From NCBI GenBank assembly GCA_911728455.2, contig OU452234.1, forward strand, positions 9,895,531 through 9,959,530: a DNA stretch of 64,000 bases. The letters run 5' to 3'. Below, in pieces: positions 35,001 to 43,449 of this stretch; the stretch's first letter is position 1; the number at the start of each line of letters is the position of its first letter. The stretch comes from Marthasterias glacialis (lineage: Eukaryota > Echinodermata > Asteroidea > Forcipulatida > Asteriidae). The translations under genes were made by a program, and so were the position numbers. Under the pieces are notes generated by a model. The model ran no database searches. It was given only the letters and a program-made list of their open reading frames with translations, and was not told the origin of the DNA.

Positions 35001-37315
35001 GATCAGTTGCTAGAGGTTTTTCACCCAAATGCAATTTCCCCATTGTACAAGTCTCCAGTTCTTCCAATCCTTGGGTACGGCTTACCAGCATGGAATCCTG
35101 ATACTGCTGCTCAACAACATCATCTAGAGAGGGTCCAAAGAACAGCCACCCGTCTTGCTCTTGGCCAAAGAGGCGGAGAAATGTCGTATGAGGACAGATT
35201 GCAGCGGCTTAATTGGCACCCTTTGATTCATAGGCGTAATTACTTGCTCCGTGTCTTTGTTTTATTAAGTTTTACACTGCGAGTCTATTAGTGACAGTAC
35301 TGTCAATAATCCTCGTCACATTCTTTGAATCAGTTTGCCATCTCTCCACTCGCACAGATTCCTTGATTCACTCACCTTCCCATCATTTCCCAAGGTTGTA
35401 GGACACTCTTCCCTTCCACATACGTGAGTCTGCTGCGATTTCTCCTCTGTCAACATTTCTCCGCCAACTCCAAGACATGCTTAAATCCTAATGCATAATG
35501 TAGTTCGTTCCTTTGTTGGAATATGCAGGTGTAGGGAATTCAATCATTCCCTTGTTTTCATTGCTCACTGTCCGTTGTGTCGTTCTGCGTGGGACAACAT
35601 GCTTCCGAGCAACAGTAAATTTAGTTCACGTTTGCTGTCCCTGACCCGCTGAACTGTTGTTGCTTGTTTGATATGCCCCCCCCCCTTTCTCCCAGTGCCA
35701 TCTCCTGCATTTGCTCTATTTGCCCCAAAGACCATGCTTTTTGTTGTTTATTTTGTTTGAATAATGTATATATTTTTGATCCTATAGCGTCCTTGTATTT
35801 TATTGTGAACCACTGTTGATCTGTACTCTGTACTGAATGTATTGTCAAGGTCAAACAAATACGAAAACAAACGAGAACGATTATGTCGACAGTGATAACA
35901 ACGACAATGACGAGGACGACAATGACGATGATGACAAAGACGACGACAACGTAGCGAGGACAACAAAAAACAACAATGATGACAACAAAGACCTTGAAGA
36001 CGACGACTCCAGCGGCGGTGAAGGCAAAGGTGGTAACATCTGCAGCAACGACAACAATGACAATGATAACGATGTTTTCGCCACTGTCGCCGTCGTCATC
36101 TTAGTCGCCATCATTGTCGTTTTTGTCGTCTTGGACGACGATGACGACGATAACAACGATGACGACGATGATGATGATGATGATGCCAATGCCACTGCTG
36201 CCGTCGCCATCGTCGTTTTTATGGCATCATTCTTGTCAACAGTGACGACGACGACGATGATGATGATTTGTCTTCCTGCTTCGAGAAAATAAATGATCAT
36301 CGGAAATTTCCTTGCAATTCTTTCGTTGTACTTTTGGAAGGGCTGTAATTATATTGATCACAATTTCCTTTTCAACTTGATTAAAGCGCGTGCCTAGATT
36401 CGCATGACAAATTGTTTGAGAAACAATTTACTTGCAGGAAACATACAGTGAAGCTGTGGAGAGGTGATCGATCATTTTGTCCAGAAAAAAAAGTTCGATA
36501 CGATCGAATGTTGGTAAGTTTAAATGTTAATCAAAATGATAAAAATAAACATATTTCAAAATCACCCCCTTGCGGTGGGCGGGTTTAATTGAACTTGAAC
36601 AAAAAGTTGTTTGTTGTTTTTGTTAGATAAATGAAAAGTAGTTAGTTATTTCAAATTTGGGCGATTCGGAATATAGTGCGCCACCAAGAGAAGAGAGGTC
36701 CATGGCTCCCGCAATGAGATTTTCGCAAGGGGTTTGTTGGTAAACAACTTCGTCTGACCCACTTTGCAGGTTATCTCCCCGTCGACCTCTTGTTGGCGCA
36801 CTGTATTGCAATTTATCGAAATATTATAACACATTCATTAAATTTTGTAATCTGGACACTCTCGCAGACAGAAGGTTGGCAAATTGACAAAAATTCGCAG
36901 AAAACCCCAGTAGAACAGCCCTCGCTAGTTTTCTGTTGTCCCCCCCCCCCCACCCCAACCATGCTTGAAAGCCATGGTAGGTGCCTCTGTAGCGCAATTT
37001 CTCAAACCCCTGTCAGAACCAACCGTTTCAAAAATAGCCCTACCCCTTTATTATATTGATATTTTAAACAAATAATTTCCTCTCCAATCTGTAGGTGCTT
37101 TTGTGACTTTAATAATGTTGAATGAACATTTTGTTTTAACTCTTGCTGTTATGTTTTTCTTTGTAGGTACTTTTTAACTGTAGCATAGTTTGGCTATTTG
37201 GCCACCAGATGTATGAATAAAAATTATCAATCAATTAATCACTTTAAACTCTTATTTATTTAACAGACTGCAAGCCTCCGCTTTTCAGGATTTCAGATAG
37301 GTTTTACCATATGGG
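13146..37315 (+). CDS. STRA6-like multi-pass membrane receptor gene (14 exons, 3' end not found)
   Basis: Fourteen plus-strand exons, entered separately, join with matching phases and give about 375 residues. Family resemblance is strong at several points: FYYSLIPA followed by a hydrophobic segment and SFLEKR; GRPGIAYPVNLVDSYSDRW; FYLVGNALLVSFVFYPILLC; VPGFRFPRR; a cytoplasmic LWRGDRSF loop; and SLRFSGFQIGFTIWG. STRA6 proteins and the related RBPR2 are plasma-membrane receptors that take up retinol from its carrier; the human protein is 667 residues, so the C-terminal third or more is missing here. Several hydrophobic segments alternate with basic loops. All exons are open, so no damage is seen in the part present. 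Introns hold the LTR element at 18707-22824 and many repeats. No further family exon was found before the next gene at 46.5 kb. The ligand in this organism is unknown. Confidence 0.8.
13498..13714. repeat. (GCCGCT)n hexanucleotide microsatellite, ~36 copies
   Basis: This is an almost perfect run of about 217 bp. It gives long poly-Ala frames on both strands and an Arg-Gln frame on the minus strand; none has coding support. It lies in the possible first intron of the STRA6-like gene. Confidence 0.98.
13914..14345. repeat. 51-bp minisatellite, five copies, plus one inverted copy
   Basis: Units begin at 14097, 14148, 14199, 14250 and 14301 with (G)TCTGCTGTTCACATTCA and contain GATTCGGTTCGTCC. 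A single reversed unit lies at about 13914-13975 (GAATGTGAACAGCACACC). The reverse-strand frame stays open because 51 is a multiple of three, not because it codes. Confidence 0.9.
14662..16216. mobile_element. Non-autonomous element with ACACTCTAAAAAA terminal inverted repeats
   Basis: The ends are TACACTCTAAAAAAG at 14662 and the reverse complement CTTTTTTAG-like TTTTTTAGAGTGTA ending at 16216. Both sub-terminal regions are rich in GGGTAA/TTACCC words. The interior holds no transposase frame; a C run lies at 15385-15399. It looks like a DNA-transposon derivative of unknown superfamily. No clear target duplication. Confidence 0.6.
16217..16978. other. Intronic sequence, nothing recognised
   Basis: AT-rich sequence lies between the terminal-repeat element and STRA6-like exon 2. 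No gene, RNA or clear repeat was seen. Confidence 0.4.
16979..17066 (+). CDS. STRA6-like exon 2
   Basis: The acceptor is AATTGTAG and the donor is GCG|GTCAGT. It encodes ESNGSVPDATSAFCKSMNW then GWFYYSLIPA, an extracellular N-terminal part leading into the first hydrophobic segment. It ends in phase 0, matching exon 3. Confidence 0.7.
17360..17990. repeat. Dispersed repeat family B, copy 1
   Basis: CAGTTTCTCCATTCTGATTG with GTTTAAACGGGCGATATAA, and CCTGGTGGCCGATAATTGCC, recur at 50110-50530, part of it in the opposite order or strand. A second ATTGGCCGAGAGGGCATCA lies at 17537. Type unknown, no coding frame. Confidence 0.6.
18000..18706. other. Intronic sequence with (AAT)n
   Basis: A short (AAT)n run lies at 18131-18152. 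Open frames at 18274-18749 are AT-rich and unsupported. The last five bases, CTCAC (18702-18706), are the target site of the LTR element. Confidence 0.5.
18707..18904 (+). repeat. 5' LTR
   Basis: 198 bp, begins TGTAACAAGTG and ends ATACTATTACA (TG...CA). It matches the 3' LTR base for base on reading, which implies insertion recent enough that no substitutions separate the pair. Confidence 0.95.
19393..20847 (+). pseudogene. Gypsy gag-protease region, one in-frame stop
   Basis: From the ATG at 19393, a gag-like region (TWKRWKEELTLYIELAM, FDAHCDPKKSETVERYRFF) is followed by two zinc-knuckle-like Cys/His clusters (CKFCGQQC; CPAYGKECTKCHKMNHFAKQ) and a retropepsin motif DSGATCNV. The spaced CPAxGxxCxxCxKxNHF pattern is typical of Mag-clade elements. 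A TAG at 20470-20472 interrupts the frame. The same frame then continues to 20847 and carries the start of the RT region (CLESKYHLDVDSTV, TPWVSSLVCVV). Confidence 0.88.
20840..21608 (+). pseudogene. Gypsy reverse transcriptase, broken
   Basis: RT blocks are visible: LRICLDPKDLNKAL, FSVLDAKNGFWHVELDE, FNTPFGRYRWLQMPFGISTA, IADDILV, and PFKGHLITAEGLKPDPAKA with the thumb LQRFIGFVNYLSKFLP. Frame changes lie near 20845 and 21180, and stops at about 21152 and 21356. The sequence stops at the connection segment YYDPKDELTLL, where RNase H should begin. Confidence 0.85.
21609..22272 (+). pseudogene. Gypsy integrase C-terminal half
   Basis: The frame resumes inside the integrase core at ISDVLITDNGPQFTSEQF (second catalytic Asp region), then SSPYYPQNNGKAEQAVK (catalytic Glu region) and the C-terminal GDTVRIRPI. 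The first catalytic Asp, the zinc-binding domain and all of RNase H are lost by a deletion with its breakpoint near 21609. A shift near 22110 moves the last 50 codons to another frame. Confidence 0.85.
22627..22824 (+). repeat. 3' LTR
   Basis: 198 bp, identical on reading to 18707-18904 and followed by the target duplication CTCAC. Confidence 0.95.
22865..24170 (+). pseudogene. Older Gypsy-type remnant (RNase H and integrase fragments)
   Basis: At 22960-23235 an RNase H-like stretch reads GMGAISLQEHDD, VAFASKKLLPREASYS, MERECLAVVWAIKKLQRYVY and TEHEPLAYMQ. Near 23970-24050 an integrase-like GVPGELNSDQGRNF appears. Between and after these, stops and shifts are frequent. No LTRs were recognised. 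It belongs to a different Gypsy lineage from the neighbouring young element. Confidence 0.75.
24728..24813 (+). CDS. STRA6-like exon 3
   Basis: The acceptor is TATATTCTAG and the donor is ATA|GTGAGT. It encodes a hydrophobic FGIIILFSFLEKR segment, then RLKPEFCHGRPGIA. The two left-over bases TA join the T of exon 4 to give Tyr in GIAYPVN, a family-typical junction. Confidence 0.85.
25155..25282 (+). CDS. STRA6-like exon 4
   Basis: The acceptor is TATGTTTTCAG and the donor is AAG|GTTTGT. It encodes PVNLVDSYSDRWSHAFAFA and SIILLLPEDKIPDVADMLK. The NRW/DRW neighbourhood and the following hydrophobic stretch fit the family. Confidence 0.85.
26070..26199 (+). CDS. STRA6-like exon 5
   Basis: The acceptor is TTTTTACAG and the donor is CTG|GTAAAA. 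It encodes TVQLFYLVGNALLVSFVFYP then ILLCLRRKRLLGN and VLGFTYSVVW: a membrane segment, a basic loop and the start of another membrane segment. Confidence 0.85.
26335..26470. repeat. Purine/pyrimidine mirror low-complexity tract
   Basis: A CCCTCTCCCC-rich stretch is followed by a GGGAGAGAGGGAG-rich stretch, forming an imperfect inverted repeat ending in a G run (26453-26464). Frames here are low complexity. Confidence 0.8.
26752..26917. repeat. 21-bp minisatellite, about 8 units
   Basis: Units resemble CTCGTTTGAACGACTTAGTAT and show as repeated RLNDL in one frame, because 21 is a multiple of three. Intronic; not considered coding. Confidence 0.8.
27116..27188 (+). CDS. STRA6-like exon 6
   Basis: A 30-base T run (27079-27108) and CGCTCAG form the acceptor; the donor is CAG|GTAACG. 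It encodes TVFYAGFLSCSFVQPQNPGL and FIAQ, completing a membrane segment. Phase 0 at the end. Confidence 0.75.
28178..28267 (+). CDS. STRA6-like exon 7
   Basis: A pyrimidine-rich acceptor ends CTTGGAAG; the donor is GTG|GTAAGT. 90 bases, phase 0-0. It encodes IIVNGSGLFCFLALILRFSV then GMIREFIRLV, a single hydrophobic helix with a basic end. Confidence 0.75.
28780..29430 (+). repeat. (CA)n-headed dispersed repeat family C, copy 1
   Basis: CACACA runs at 28789-28804, 28990-29010 and 29191-29206 alternate with TTGTGGGGTCC-type and TTCCCATTGGTTTTG-type segments, partly in inverted order. Related copies lie at 42010-42235 (+) and 58262-58500 (-). Confidence 0.6.
30110..30207 (+). CDS. STRA6-like exon 8
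   Basis: The acceptor is CTGACACAG and the donor is AGA|GTGAGT. It encodes EKKTENDIIVDGFKKSHYF and KRVKFLFTPPLPE, a charged loop preceding the next membrane part. Left-over GA joins T of exon 9 (Asp). Confidence 0.7.
30262..30466. mobile_element. MITE-like foldback, GAGGCTGT..GACACAGC ends
   Basis: The ends AGAGGCTGTACTGTCGTGAT and ATCTGACGACACAGCTCC are inverted copies. The family resemblance is to 52798-53030, whose ends are GGGGCTGTGTCGTCATGATC and its complement. The centre is rich in CGCGC. Confidence 0.55.
31033..31097 (+). CDS. STRA6-like exon 9
   Basis: The acceptor is CACTGCATGCAG and the donor is CCAG|GTAATG. It encodes ALFTGNTVVRFVKRNLFRKV and P, then the left-over G joins exon 10 to give VPGFRFP. 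An alternative donor at 31090 (AAG|GTACCA) would break the phase. Confidence 0.75.
32075..33190 (-). mobile_element. MITE-like family A, copy 2, with GCCCGGGC palindrome insert
   Basis: The left tip is TAGACCGATTGCGCGAC and the right tip is TCGCGCAATCGGTGTATTA. The interior matches copies 1 and 3 in reverse orientation. At 32225-32525 it carries an extra inverted structure described separately. No transposase frame. Confidence 0.75.
32225..32530. repeat. Foldback core of repeated CGCCCGGGCG palindromes
   Basis: Arms GAAACTACGGAAGCGTAG with TTAGGACATACTG (32215-32245) recur inverted at 32500-32535. Between them, about eleven units of roughly 21 bp carry the palindrome CCGCCCGGGCGG (some GCGGG or GCTCGGGC variants), separated by ATTACTATT or AAATACTATT. 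Units in the left part read ACTATTCCGC and in the right part CGGAATAGTA, so the array mirrors about a point near 32410. Confidence 0.9.
33340..33401 (+). CDS. STRA6-like exon 10
   Basis: The acceptor is CTTTTTATAG and the donor is CAG|GTTTGT. It encodes GFRFPRRN then the hydrophobic ICLLVLTLITTLQ. The junction RKVPGFRFPRR with exon 9 is family-like and argues against an intervening exon. Confidence 0.8.
33643..33772. mobile_element. Short foldback element (MITE-like)
   Basis: TGTAGGGCATCTTCAAAGGA at the left is inverted at the right (TCCTTGGAAGATGCCCTACA), and an inner pair ACCACACTGAC/GTCAGTGTGGT also matches. About 130 bp. Confidence 0.75.
33978..34068 (+). CDS. STRA6-like exon 11
   Basis: The acceptor is TTTTTTCTAG and the donor is ACAG|GTAAAC. 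It encodes VSVSYMYGISSSIPKLEKQF and GKLLNLKKVT, an amphipathic/loop region. Phase 0 in, one base out. Confidence 0.75.
34321..34396 (+). CDS. STRA6-like exon 12
   Basis: The acceptor is GATCACGGCAG and the donor is ACAG|GTAAGT. It encodes TFWVTSILSLAITAIFLID then MQMRYR, one membrane helix and a basic cytoplasmic start. Confidence 0.8.
34550..35480 (+). pseudogene. LINE (CR1/Jockey-type) reverse transcriptase fragment
   Basis: Decayed RT blocks appear in shifting frames: GVPQGSVLGP-like near 34610, FADDVLLYR near 34700, a WCDNNDMKFN block near 34785, and the C-terminal region LPILGYGLPAWNPDTAAQQH and LERVQRTATRLALGQRGG near 35070-35190. Stops and shifts separate them. It lies in the STRA6-like intron between exons 12 and 13, same strand. 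Confidence 0.75.
35870..36290. repeat. (GAC/GAT)n imperfect trinucleotide tract
   Basis: Gives Asp-rich frames on plus and Ser-rich frames on minus, 139-151 codons. No other coding sign, so treated as simple sequence inside the intron. Confidence 0.85.
36438..36513 (+). CDS. STRA6-like exon 13
   Basis: The acceptor is TTACTTGCAG and the donor is TTG|GTAAGT. It encodes KHTVKLWRGDRSFCPEKK and VRYDRML; the YRG/WRGD-S-F cytoplasmic motif is one of the best family matches. Confidence 0.85.
37267..37315 (+). CDS. STRA6-like exon 14 (last one found)
   Basis: The acceptor is TTTATTTAACAG and the donor is TGGG|GTAAGA. It encodes TASLRFSGFQIGFTIW, matching the conserved SLR-SG-Q segment at the head of a membrane helix. 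One base (G) carries over. No following exon of the family was found in the next 9 kb. Confidence 0.85.
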
Positions 37316-38320
37316 GTAAGAAATCTTTATCCATTGTTGATTTTTATACAAATAATGAAAATAACATAAAGTGTTCACCCGAGAACCTCTCCACTGCACC
37401 CTGGGACACAATATCTCGCTTGTTTTTGGCGTTATTAAAAAGGACTTTGACTACTTGAGTCAATAAAAAAAAACGGGGTAAATTGTAAGGTGAAACTATT
37501 TTGTTTTGATTTATTTACCAACGCCTTGGCCTTTAAAAAACTCACCAAAAACCCCTGTAATTACTGAAATGTTGTCATTACAAAGACCAAGTTGCTAAAT
37601 TTTGGTTTTTGGTAGACGTTTTTGCGAACTGGATAAGAGTGGATGTTTTTTTTTTTCTGCTGCAAGTTATAAAACACAGCCACCGGCCTGTTAAGAGTTG
37701 TATTGAATTTACGAGAATATTTACTGCGTCCTTACCGTCTGCAGTTTTTTATTTATTTATTTTTTCTTTCTTCATCTTCTTTTGTTGTGTTGTTTTTGGT
37801 GGTGGTGTTTTTTTCTGTGTGTTTTTGTGATTTTGTGTGTTCCTTTTTTGTGTGTTCTTTTACCGGTTGTTTCTCAACTAAAGTGCAAACATTTAAAAAT
37901 AGTTATATTTTCCACAATCTGATAACACTAGCCAATTGATAAGAAGCAAACCAATTGCTATGAATGCATTTAACACTTCGGTACGGTAGCACAGGATTTT
38001 TCTAACAATATATGTATATATTGTCCAACATTGGCCAGCTTGCCCTATTGCCCTATTGCCCTATTTAGTAATCCCCCTTTTGTATTGTCCACCATTGGTC
38101 ACCCCTTTGTCCAAACTGTTTAACTCTGATTGGTCATTGGCCACCCCTTTGTCTATAATGCCTCTAATTTGATTGGCTATTATTTTCCCGCTCATTTCTT
38201 GATCCCTTCCCATGATTCCCTGCTCCCCTTTTCCCTATAAAAATGGACCCGTTTTTGTTTGTATCTTGTTTAAGCCTCTGAAAGAAAAAAAAACTAATTA
38301 TATATAAAAAAAAAACAAAG

Positions 38321-38352
<32 letters not shown>

Positions 38353-38885
38353 CTTTTTCCTTAATAGGGCGACCGTTGGTTGCCCTATGAATACAATCCA
38401 CCACAAGCGTGGCGTTATGGTGACCAACATTGGTCGCCACTAAGCATTGCCCATTTTACGAGGTAAGCGTGGTGAAATCAATTACAATAAGCATGGTTCA
38501 TGCATTTCCATTATATAATCAGTCATATCTGAGCGTTTCAAAATGATTTTAAGGATTATCAGAGGCAGATATTTACGCCTGAAGTTGACCCTCAAAACTC
38601 AAAATGGAACTTTTACCATTTTGAAAAGAGCCATCACAATATCGTTGTTTAATGCCATTTTTTTCTTTTCTTTTTCGTTTTTAACCCGGGGAACGTCTTT
38701 GAATACTTGCTTCCCCCCGTTGCTATAGTAATTAATTTGATATAAGTCGTAAAACAAGACATATTTGAATATTTGTGTTTAATTCAAAACATATGCACGA
38801 CCGTCAATACTGAACAGCGCCACTCCCGGCAAGTATAAGCTATTATGACGTCACCACGCATGCGCGATTTAAACTTAGTTAATTG
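37316..38885. other. AT-rich sequence, microsatellites only
   Basis: T-rich frames at 37609-37940 and a (TA)n run at about 38320-38349 are present. GCCCTATT is repeated three times near 38040. No supported exon. Confidence 0.5.
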
Positions 38886-38889
38886 GTCA

Positions 38890-39640
38890 ATGCGTGTGTA
38901 CATGGTAAGGATATTGGTTGCCTTATTGGTCGTTTATCTTGCAGTCACCATAATGCGTGTTTATGTGGTAAGGCATTGGTTGCCTTATTGGTTATTTATC
39001 TTGCAGTCACCATAATGCGTGTATATGTGGTAAGGCATTGGTTGCCTTATTGGTTATTTATCTTGCAGTCAGCATAATGCGGGTAAATGTGGTAAGGATT
39101 GGTTGCCTTGTTGGTTATTTATCTTGCAGTCACCATAATGCGGGTATATGTGGTAAGGATATTGGTTGCCTTATTGGTCGTTTATCTTGCAGTCACCATA
39201 ATGTGTGTATATGTGGTAACGCATTGGTTGCCTTATTGGTTATTTATCTTGCAGTCACCTTAATGCGTGTATATGTGGTAAGGATATTGGTTGCCTTATT
39301 GGTTATTTATCTTGCAGTCACCATAATGTGTGTATATGTGGTAACGCATTGGATGCCTTATTGGTTATTTATCTTGCAGTCACCATAATGTGTGTATTTG
39401 TGGTAACGCATTGGTTGCCTTGTTAGTCATTTATCTTGCAGTCACCTTAATGCGGGTATATGTGGTAAGGATATTGGTTGCCTTATTGGTTATTTATCTT
39501 GCAGTCACCATAATGCGTGTAGGCCTATATGTGGTAAGGATATCGGTTGCCTTATTGGTCGTTTATCTTGCAGTCACCATAATGCGTGTAAATGTGGCAA
39601 GGATGCATTGGTTGTCTTTGGTCATGATTTATTCTACAGA
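38890..39640 (+). repeat. ~62-bp minisatellite, 11 regular units, each with splice-site-like ends
   Basis: The landmark CTTGCAG ends at 38944, 39006, 39068, 39129, 39192, 39254, 39317, 39379, 39441, 39504 and 39573 (spacing 61-63, last 69). Each unit reads TTGGTTGCCTTATTGG, TTATTTATCTTGCAG, about 23 bases starting TCACCATAATG, then GTGGTAAGG. Degenerate units continue to about 39800, and a related stretch lies at 40145-40315. Confidence 0.95.
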
Positions 39641-39859
39641 CACCATAATGCGAGTAATTAGTTATTGCAAATATCCATTGGTTGTCTTATTGATCGTTTA
39701 TTATGTACGGGCACAATATTGTGTAAAGATATTGTGCTTTGGGGGTCATTTATCCCGTGGTCACCATACAGCGTATATATGGGGTGAAGATATTGGTTGC
39801 CTAAAGCTACAGGTTACCACAGTACTTTGTACAACGGTCATTGCACAATATATATAAGC

Positions 39860-41030
39860 TAAGGATCAATGGCGTAACGGGGGGGGGGGGGGGGGTAGAC
39901 GGGTAGACAACACCGCGGCTCAAACTATTTCTTTCCACACTATAATAAAAAATATTGTATCCTCTTCCAGTCACAAAATGCTGGGTTATTGGGTTTATAT
40001 AATTTGTTTAGGTTTGCAGTTTCTATAGCCAAATACATAAAACATATGATTCACTATTTTACATCAACAACTAACAGTGTGATGTGTAAAGTAGACCCTC
40101 TTGTAATAAAATGTGGTTCTATAGTAATTCAACACTAATTTATTTTAATTGGTTGCCTTATTGGTCATTTATCGTTCGGTTACCATATTACGTGTAATTC
40201 GATATATACGGTCACCATAATGCGTGTGAATGTGACAAGGATGCATTGGTTGCCTCATTGGTAACTTTTTCCTTCGGTCACCATCATAATGCGTGTACAT
40301 GTGGTAAGGATGCTTCGAGTGCGTTCGAGTAGCTTCCCTGTGTGTACCTGGTGTTTACACGCGTGGATGCCACGAAACGAAGCTAATCTAACACGGTCTG
40401 CCATTTTGTAGGACCAAGGTTTTGACTCCACATAATGACGGACCGTGTACTGCTGGTCGTCTTTCGAGTCGCTGCTGGGTGAACTGCGGCTGAGTAGTTA
40501 TTATTACGATCACTTTAATTCTCTTTTTGATATTCAGCGAAGTAAATTATAGTTCATAAATGGAGAAATAAATGGAAATAAACTTTTTAATTACACTCTT
40601 AGCCAAGCTACATTTTTGGACAGTGGTCGTTACTGCTGGAATACACCTACGTTTGGCCGGTTAGATGTCGAGGGTTAGAGGCTATATTTTCTTTTGACTA
40701 CTCACCAATTACAACACATTATAGATGTTTTATTGTATGAACATCTCTTCAAAATTAAAAAGAACATTTCCAAACAACAAAAGAGTATATGTTTAGGCTA
40801 TTCTGCAGCAGGAATGACTTGTTTGGCGAGAAAACGGAACAAGGACTATGCAAATTAATGGCGATTTAACCCTTTAAGGACAGGGGGGAACATTGTGCGC
40901 CCTACCGACTTTGTCCCTTATTAACACTAACCTATCGCCGCGAAATGTTCTGACTCTTCCCCAAGTATATATAGGGTTATTTACACAAAATATTGTTACT
41001 GGGGTTAGATGTTGCCATGGCAACCGTTTG
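39860..41030. other. No gene recognised
   Basis: A G run lies at 39880-39893, with remnant minisatellite units at 40145-40315. Otherwise AT-rich sequence. Confidence 0.4.
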
Positions 41031-41039
41031 TTTGACCTT

Positions 41040-41660
41040 GGGTCAGACGATTTTTTTGGCAGTCTTGCAATATTGAACCAGTTCCGAAAGTGTGTGATCT
41101 AGGTGTCATTTTTCAGAGCAATCTCCAGTATGGACACTCATGTAAATAGTGTCTGTAAATCATCATACCTCGCATTACACAAGATTGGAAATTCGCAAAT
41201 TTCTTGACAATCCCACGACGGAAATACTAGCTCGTGCTTTTTATCACATGCCACCTTGATTTTTTGCAACAGTCTTCTTCTTGGCCTACCGGACTCAACA
41301 ATCCCCAAATTACAGCGAGTTCAGGATTCAGTAGCCCGAAGGGTCTCATGAATCAAATAATATAATAATAATAATATGGCCACTATAGTGACCATTATTT
41401 CACCAATCGTACGCGACCTGCAATGGCTTCCTGTTACACTACACAGACTACAAAACGCTTCCCCTCACGTAATACTGCCTCCACGACCACGCACCAACAT
41501 TACATACAACGGAACATTGCACACAATGCTTTTGGGGAGCACGCGAGATGTAGGTCATATTACGGGCTGTACCACTTTGATACGGGGATTCGGGAGTACG
41601 AGACTCATGAGAGGGGCGTTGCCTATTAGATACTTGAAGTTTAAGACTCAGTCATAATGC
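41040..41660 (+). pseudogene. LINE (CR1/L2-type) 3' coding fragment
   Basis: Typical C-terminal phrases appear in broken frames: KVCDLGVIFQSN near 41090, GLPDSTIPKLQRVQDSVARR near 41285-41345, and SPIVRDLQWLPV near 41400, then a PPRPRTNI segment. Several stops and shifts are present, and an (AAT)n run interrupts near 41360. Confidence 0.75.
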
Positions 41661-42009
41661 ACCTGTGACCAACTGTATGATTGTGGTTTAAGACATCTAA
41701 ACGTGAGATAAAGCTCATCATAATTGCCAAAGCTTTCAGATAAGGCATGGCTCCATAATAATTGAATACCGAATTAATTTAAAAACGCACAACACACAGA
41801 AAATCACTGAGGAAAACGTGAGTACAATAATTTGAAAAACATTTACTGCACAGCAAAAACATGATTGCAAGTTTTAGCAAACAACGTCAATATAATTCAG
41901 TGACTATTAATACGGTATTTCCCGTATAGGCAAGACCCAAAGAAAAATGACAGCCCCTAACTCCCAAAATGAGCTGTCCCTGCACTAAGGCAATGGTCAT
42001 GTTTAAAGT

Positions 42010-42235
42010 TAACACGCGCACTTGCACACACAAACACACACACATTCTCATTTTTGCATCCTTGTGGAGATCTCTATTGTTCTTTTCTTTGTCCCTGTAC
42101 TTAATATTTTCTCATAGACTTTGTACACAAATTTCCTTGCGGAGCATCCCTATCTTTAGAATTCTCCTGTGTAGACCAATTGTTCTTGTGCTTCCCTTTT
42201 GTTATAAGACTCCACAAGGGAGCGAATTTGAGCAC
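42010..42235 (+). repeat. (CA)n-headed dispersed repeat family C, copy 2
   Basis: A CACACA head at 42026-42043 is followed by TTTTTGCATCCTTGTGGAGA, AGACTTTGTACACAAA and CTTCCCTTTTGTTATAAGAC. The reverse complement of 58262-58500 matches along its length. Confidence 0.7.
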
Positions 42236-42595
42236 ATCATCACACGAAAAAAAGTTTTCAAAGAGTTTAGTGTTTTAACATGTATGTTTCATTGTCGGGC
42301 AACAGGTTACAGTTAACCAGTCATCTACTACATTGTCACATGAATGGGCAGATAAACTATTCAGCTTCAATAAGCCGTTTGATCCAGGCAACTGCGCTGC
42401 GCAGTGCACGAGTTACGGCAAGTTATGATAAAGGAGTAGGCGCGAGAAAGAAAGTCAATTCGTTTAAATAAAAAGGGAAACAAGTTCTCTATTATATAGA
42501 ATTAAACAACTTACATGAATTGAAAGAGGGTAAATTCTTCTTCAAAGTACTGAGCGATCCATAAAATTTGCTTGTTGCGATCTCAAGATATTACA

Positions 42596-42865
42596 GATTT
42601 TGTAAGAAATTCTGCATATGAAAAGTAAATTTTGTGCGTATTTGATCTGATTTTGTAAGAAATTCTGCATATGAAAAGTAAATTTTGTGCTTATTTGATC
42701 TGATTTTGTAAGAAATTCTGCATATGAAAAGTAAATTTTGTGCGTATTTGATCTGATTTTGTAAGAAATTCTGCATATGAAAAGTAAATTTTGTGCGTAT
42801 TTGATCTGATTTTGTAAGAAATTCTGCATATGAAAAGTAAATTTTGTGCTTATTTGGGGCCGGAC
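42596..42865. repeat. 53-bp minisatellite, five copies
   Basis: Units start at 42601, 42654, 42707, 42760 and 42813 with TGTAAGAAATTCTGCATATG and differ by one base (GCG or GCT before TATTTG). The open minus-strand frame of 111 codons is a by-product. Confidence 0.95.
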
Positions 42866-43449
42866 AAAAATGCTCAATGCAAAGGAGCGCTATGTTCCTT
42901 TATGTTTACAAGATCTGACTCATGAACCCAGTCAGTGCGCAACTTCGAGATAATCAAGCTGACGCGCAGATTTGCAAAATATAAAACTGGCCCAGAATAT
43001 GGCTCTCGGACCCGGGGGGGGGGTGGAAGGGGTCTGGTTTGCAGACCCCCAAAACGCCGACTCTTCTCTTTTGGTACAATTCATTTAAAAAAAAAAAGGG
43101 GGGTGACACCGTTATTTTAAAAAAGAAAACAATTTTTAACGCTAAAATGATTTCCCTATCAGCACTGAAAACATAACAATATAGGTTTCATGAGTAATTC
43201 AAGAATTATAGTTAGTTTTATATAAAAATACGTAAAAATATTGGCGAACATTTGTCGTTGATTTATGGCCGGGCTTAACGTGCTTTGAATGTGTCCAGAT
43301 GGGTTTTTGATTACGAAACGTCAACCCTAAACAGGGAACAAATATTGACATAATTTGAAAATTTGTATTATTAATTTTTATTTTTTATTTTCATCTTTCT
43401 GGTAATGAAACCAAGGGACCCTTAAAAGTGACTAACACTGTGACCCGTA

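Noticed and set aside
35837-36300. Asp-rich (plus) and Ser-rich (minus) frames of 139-151 codons
   Set aside because: Product of a degenerate trinucleotide repeat inside an intron.
38355-38390. Acceptor-like TTCCTTAATAG as STRA6-like exon 15
   Set aside because: In the required phase it meets a stop after seven codons and shows no family resemblance.
38890-39640. CRISPR array
   Set aside because: Regular spacing, but the whole ~62-bp unit is repeated with no unique spacers, in a eukaryotic genome.
38883-39857. Two 116-155-codon frames over the 62-bp minisatellite
   Set aside because: The repeating VALLVIYLAVTIMRV pattern follows the repeat and changes frame whenever unit length changes; not a membrane protein.
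42542-42877. 111-codon minus-strand frame
   Set aside because: Covers a 53-bp minisatellite; cycling through three frames keeps it open.
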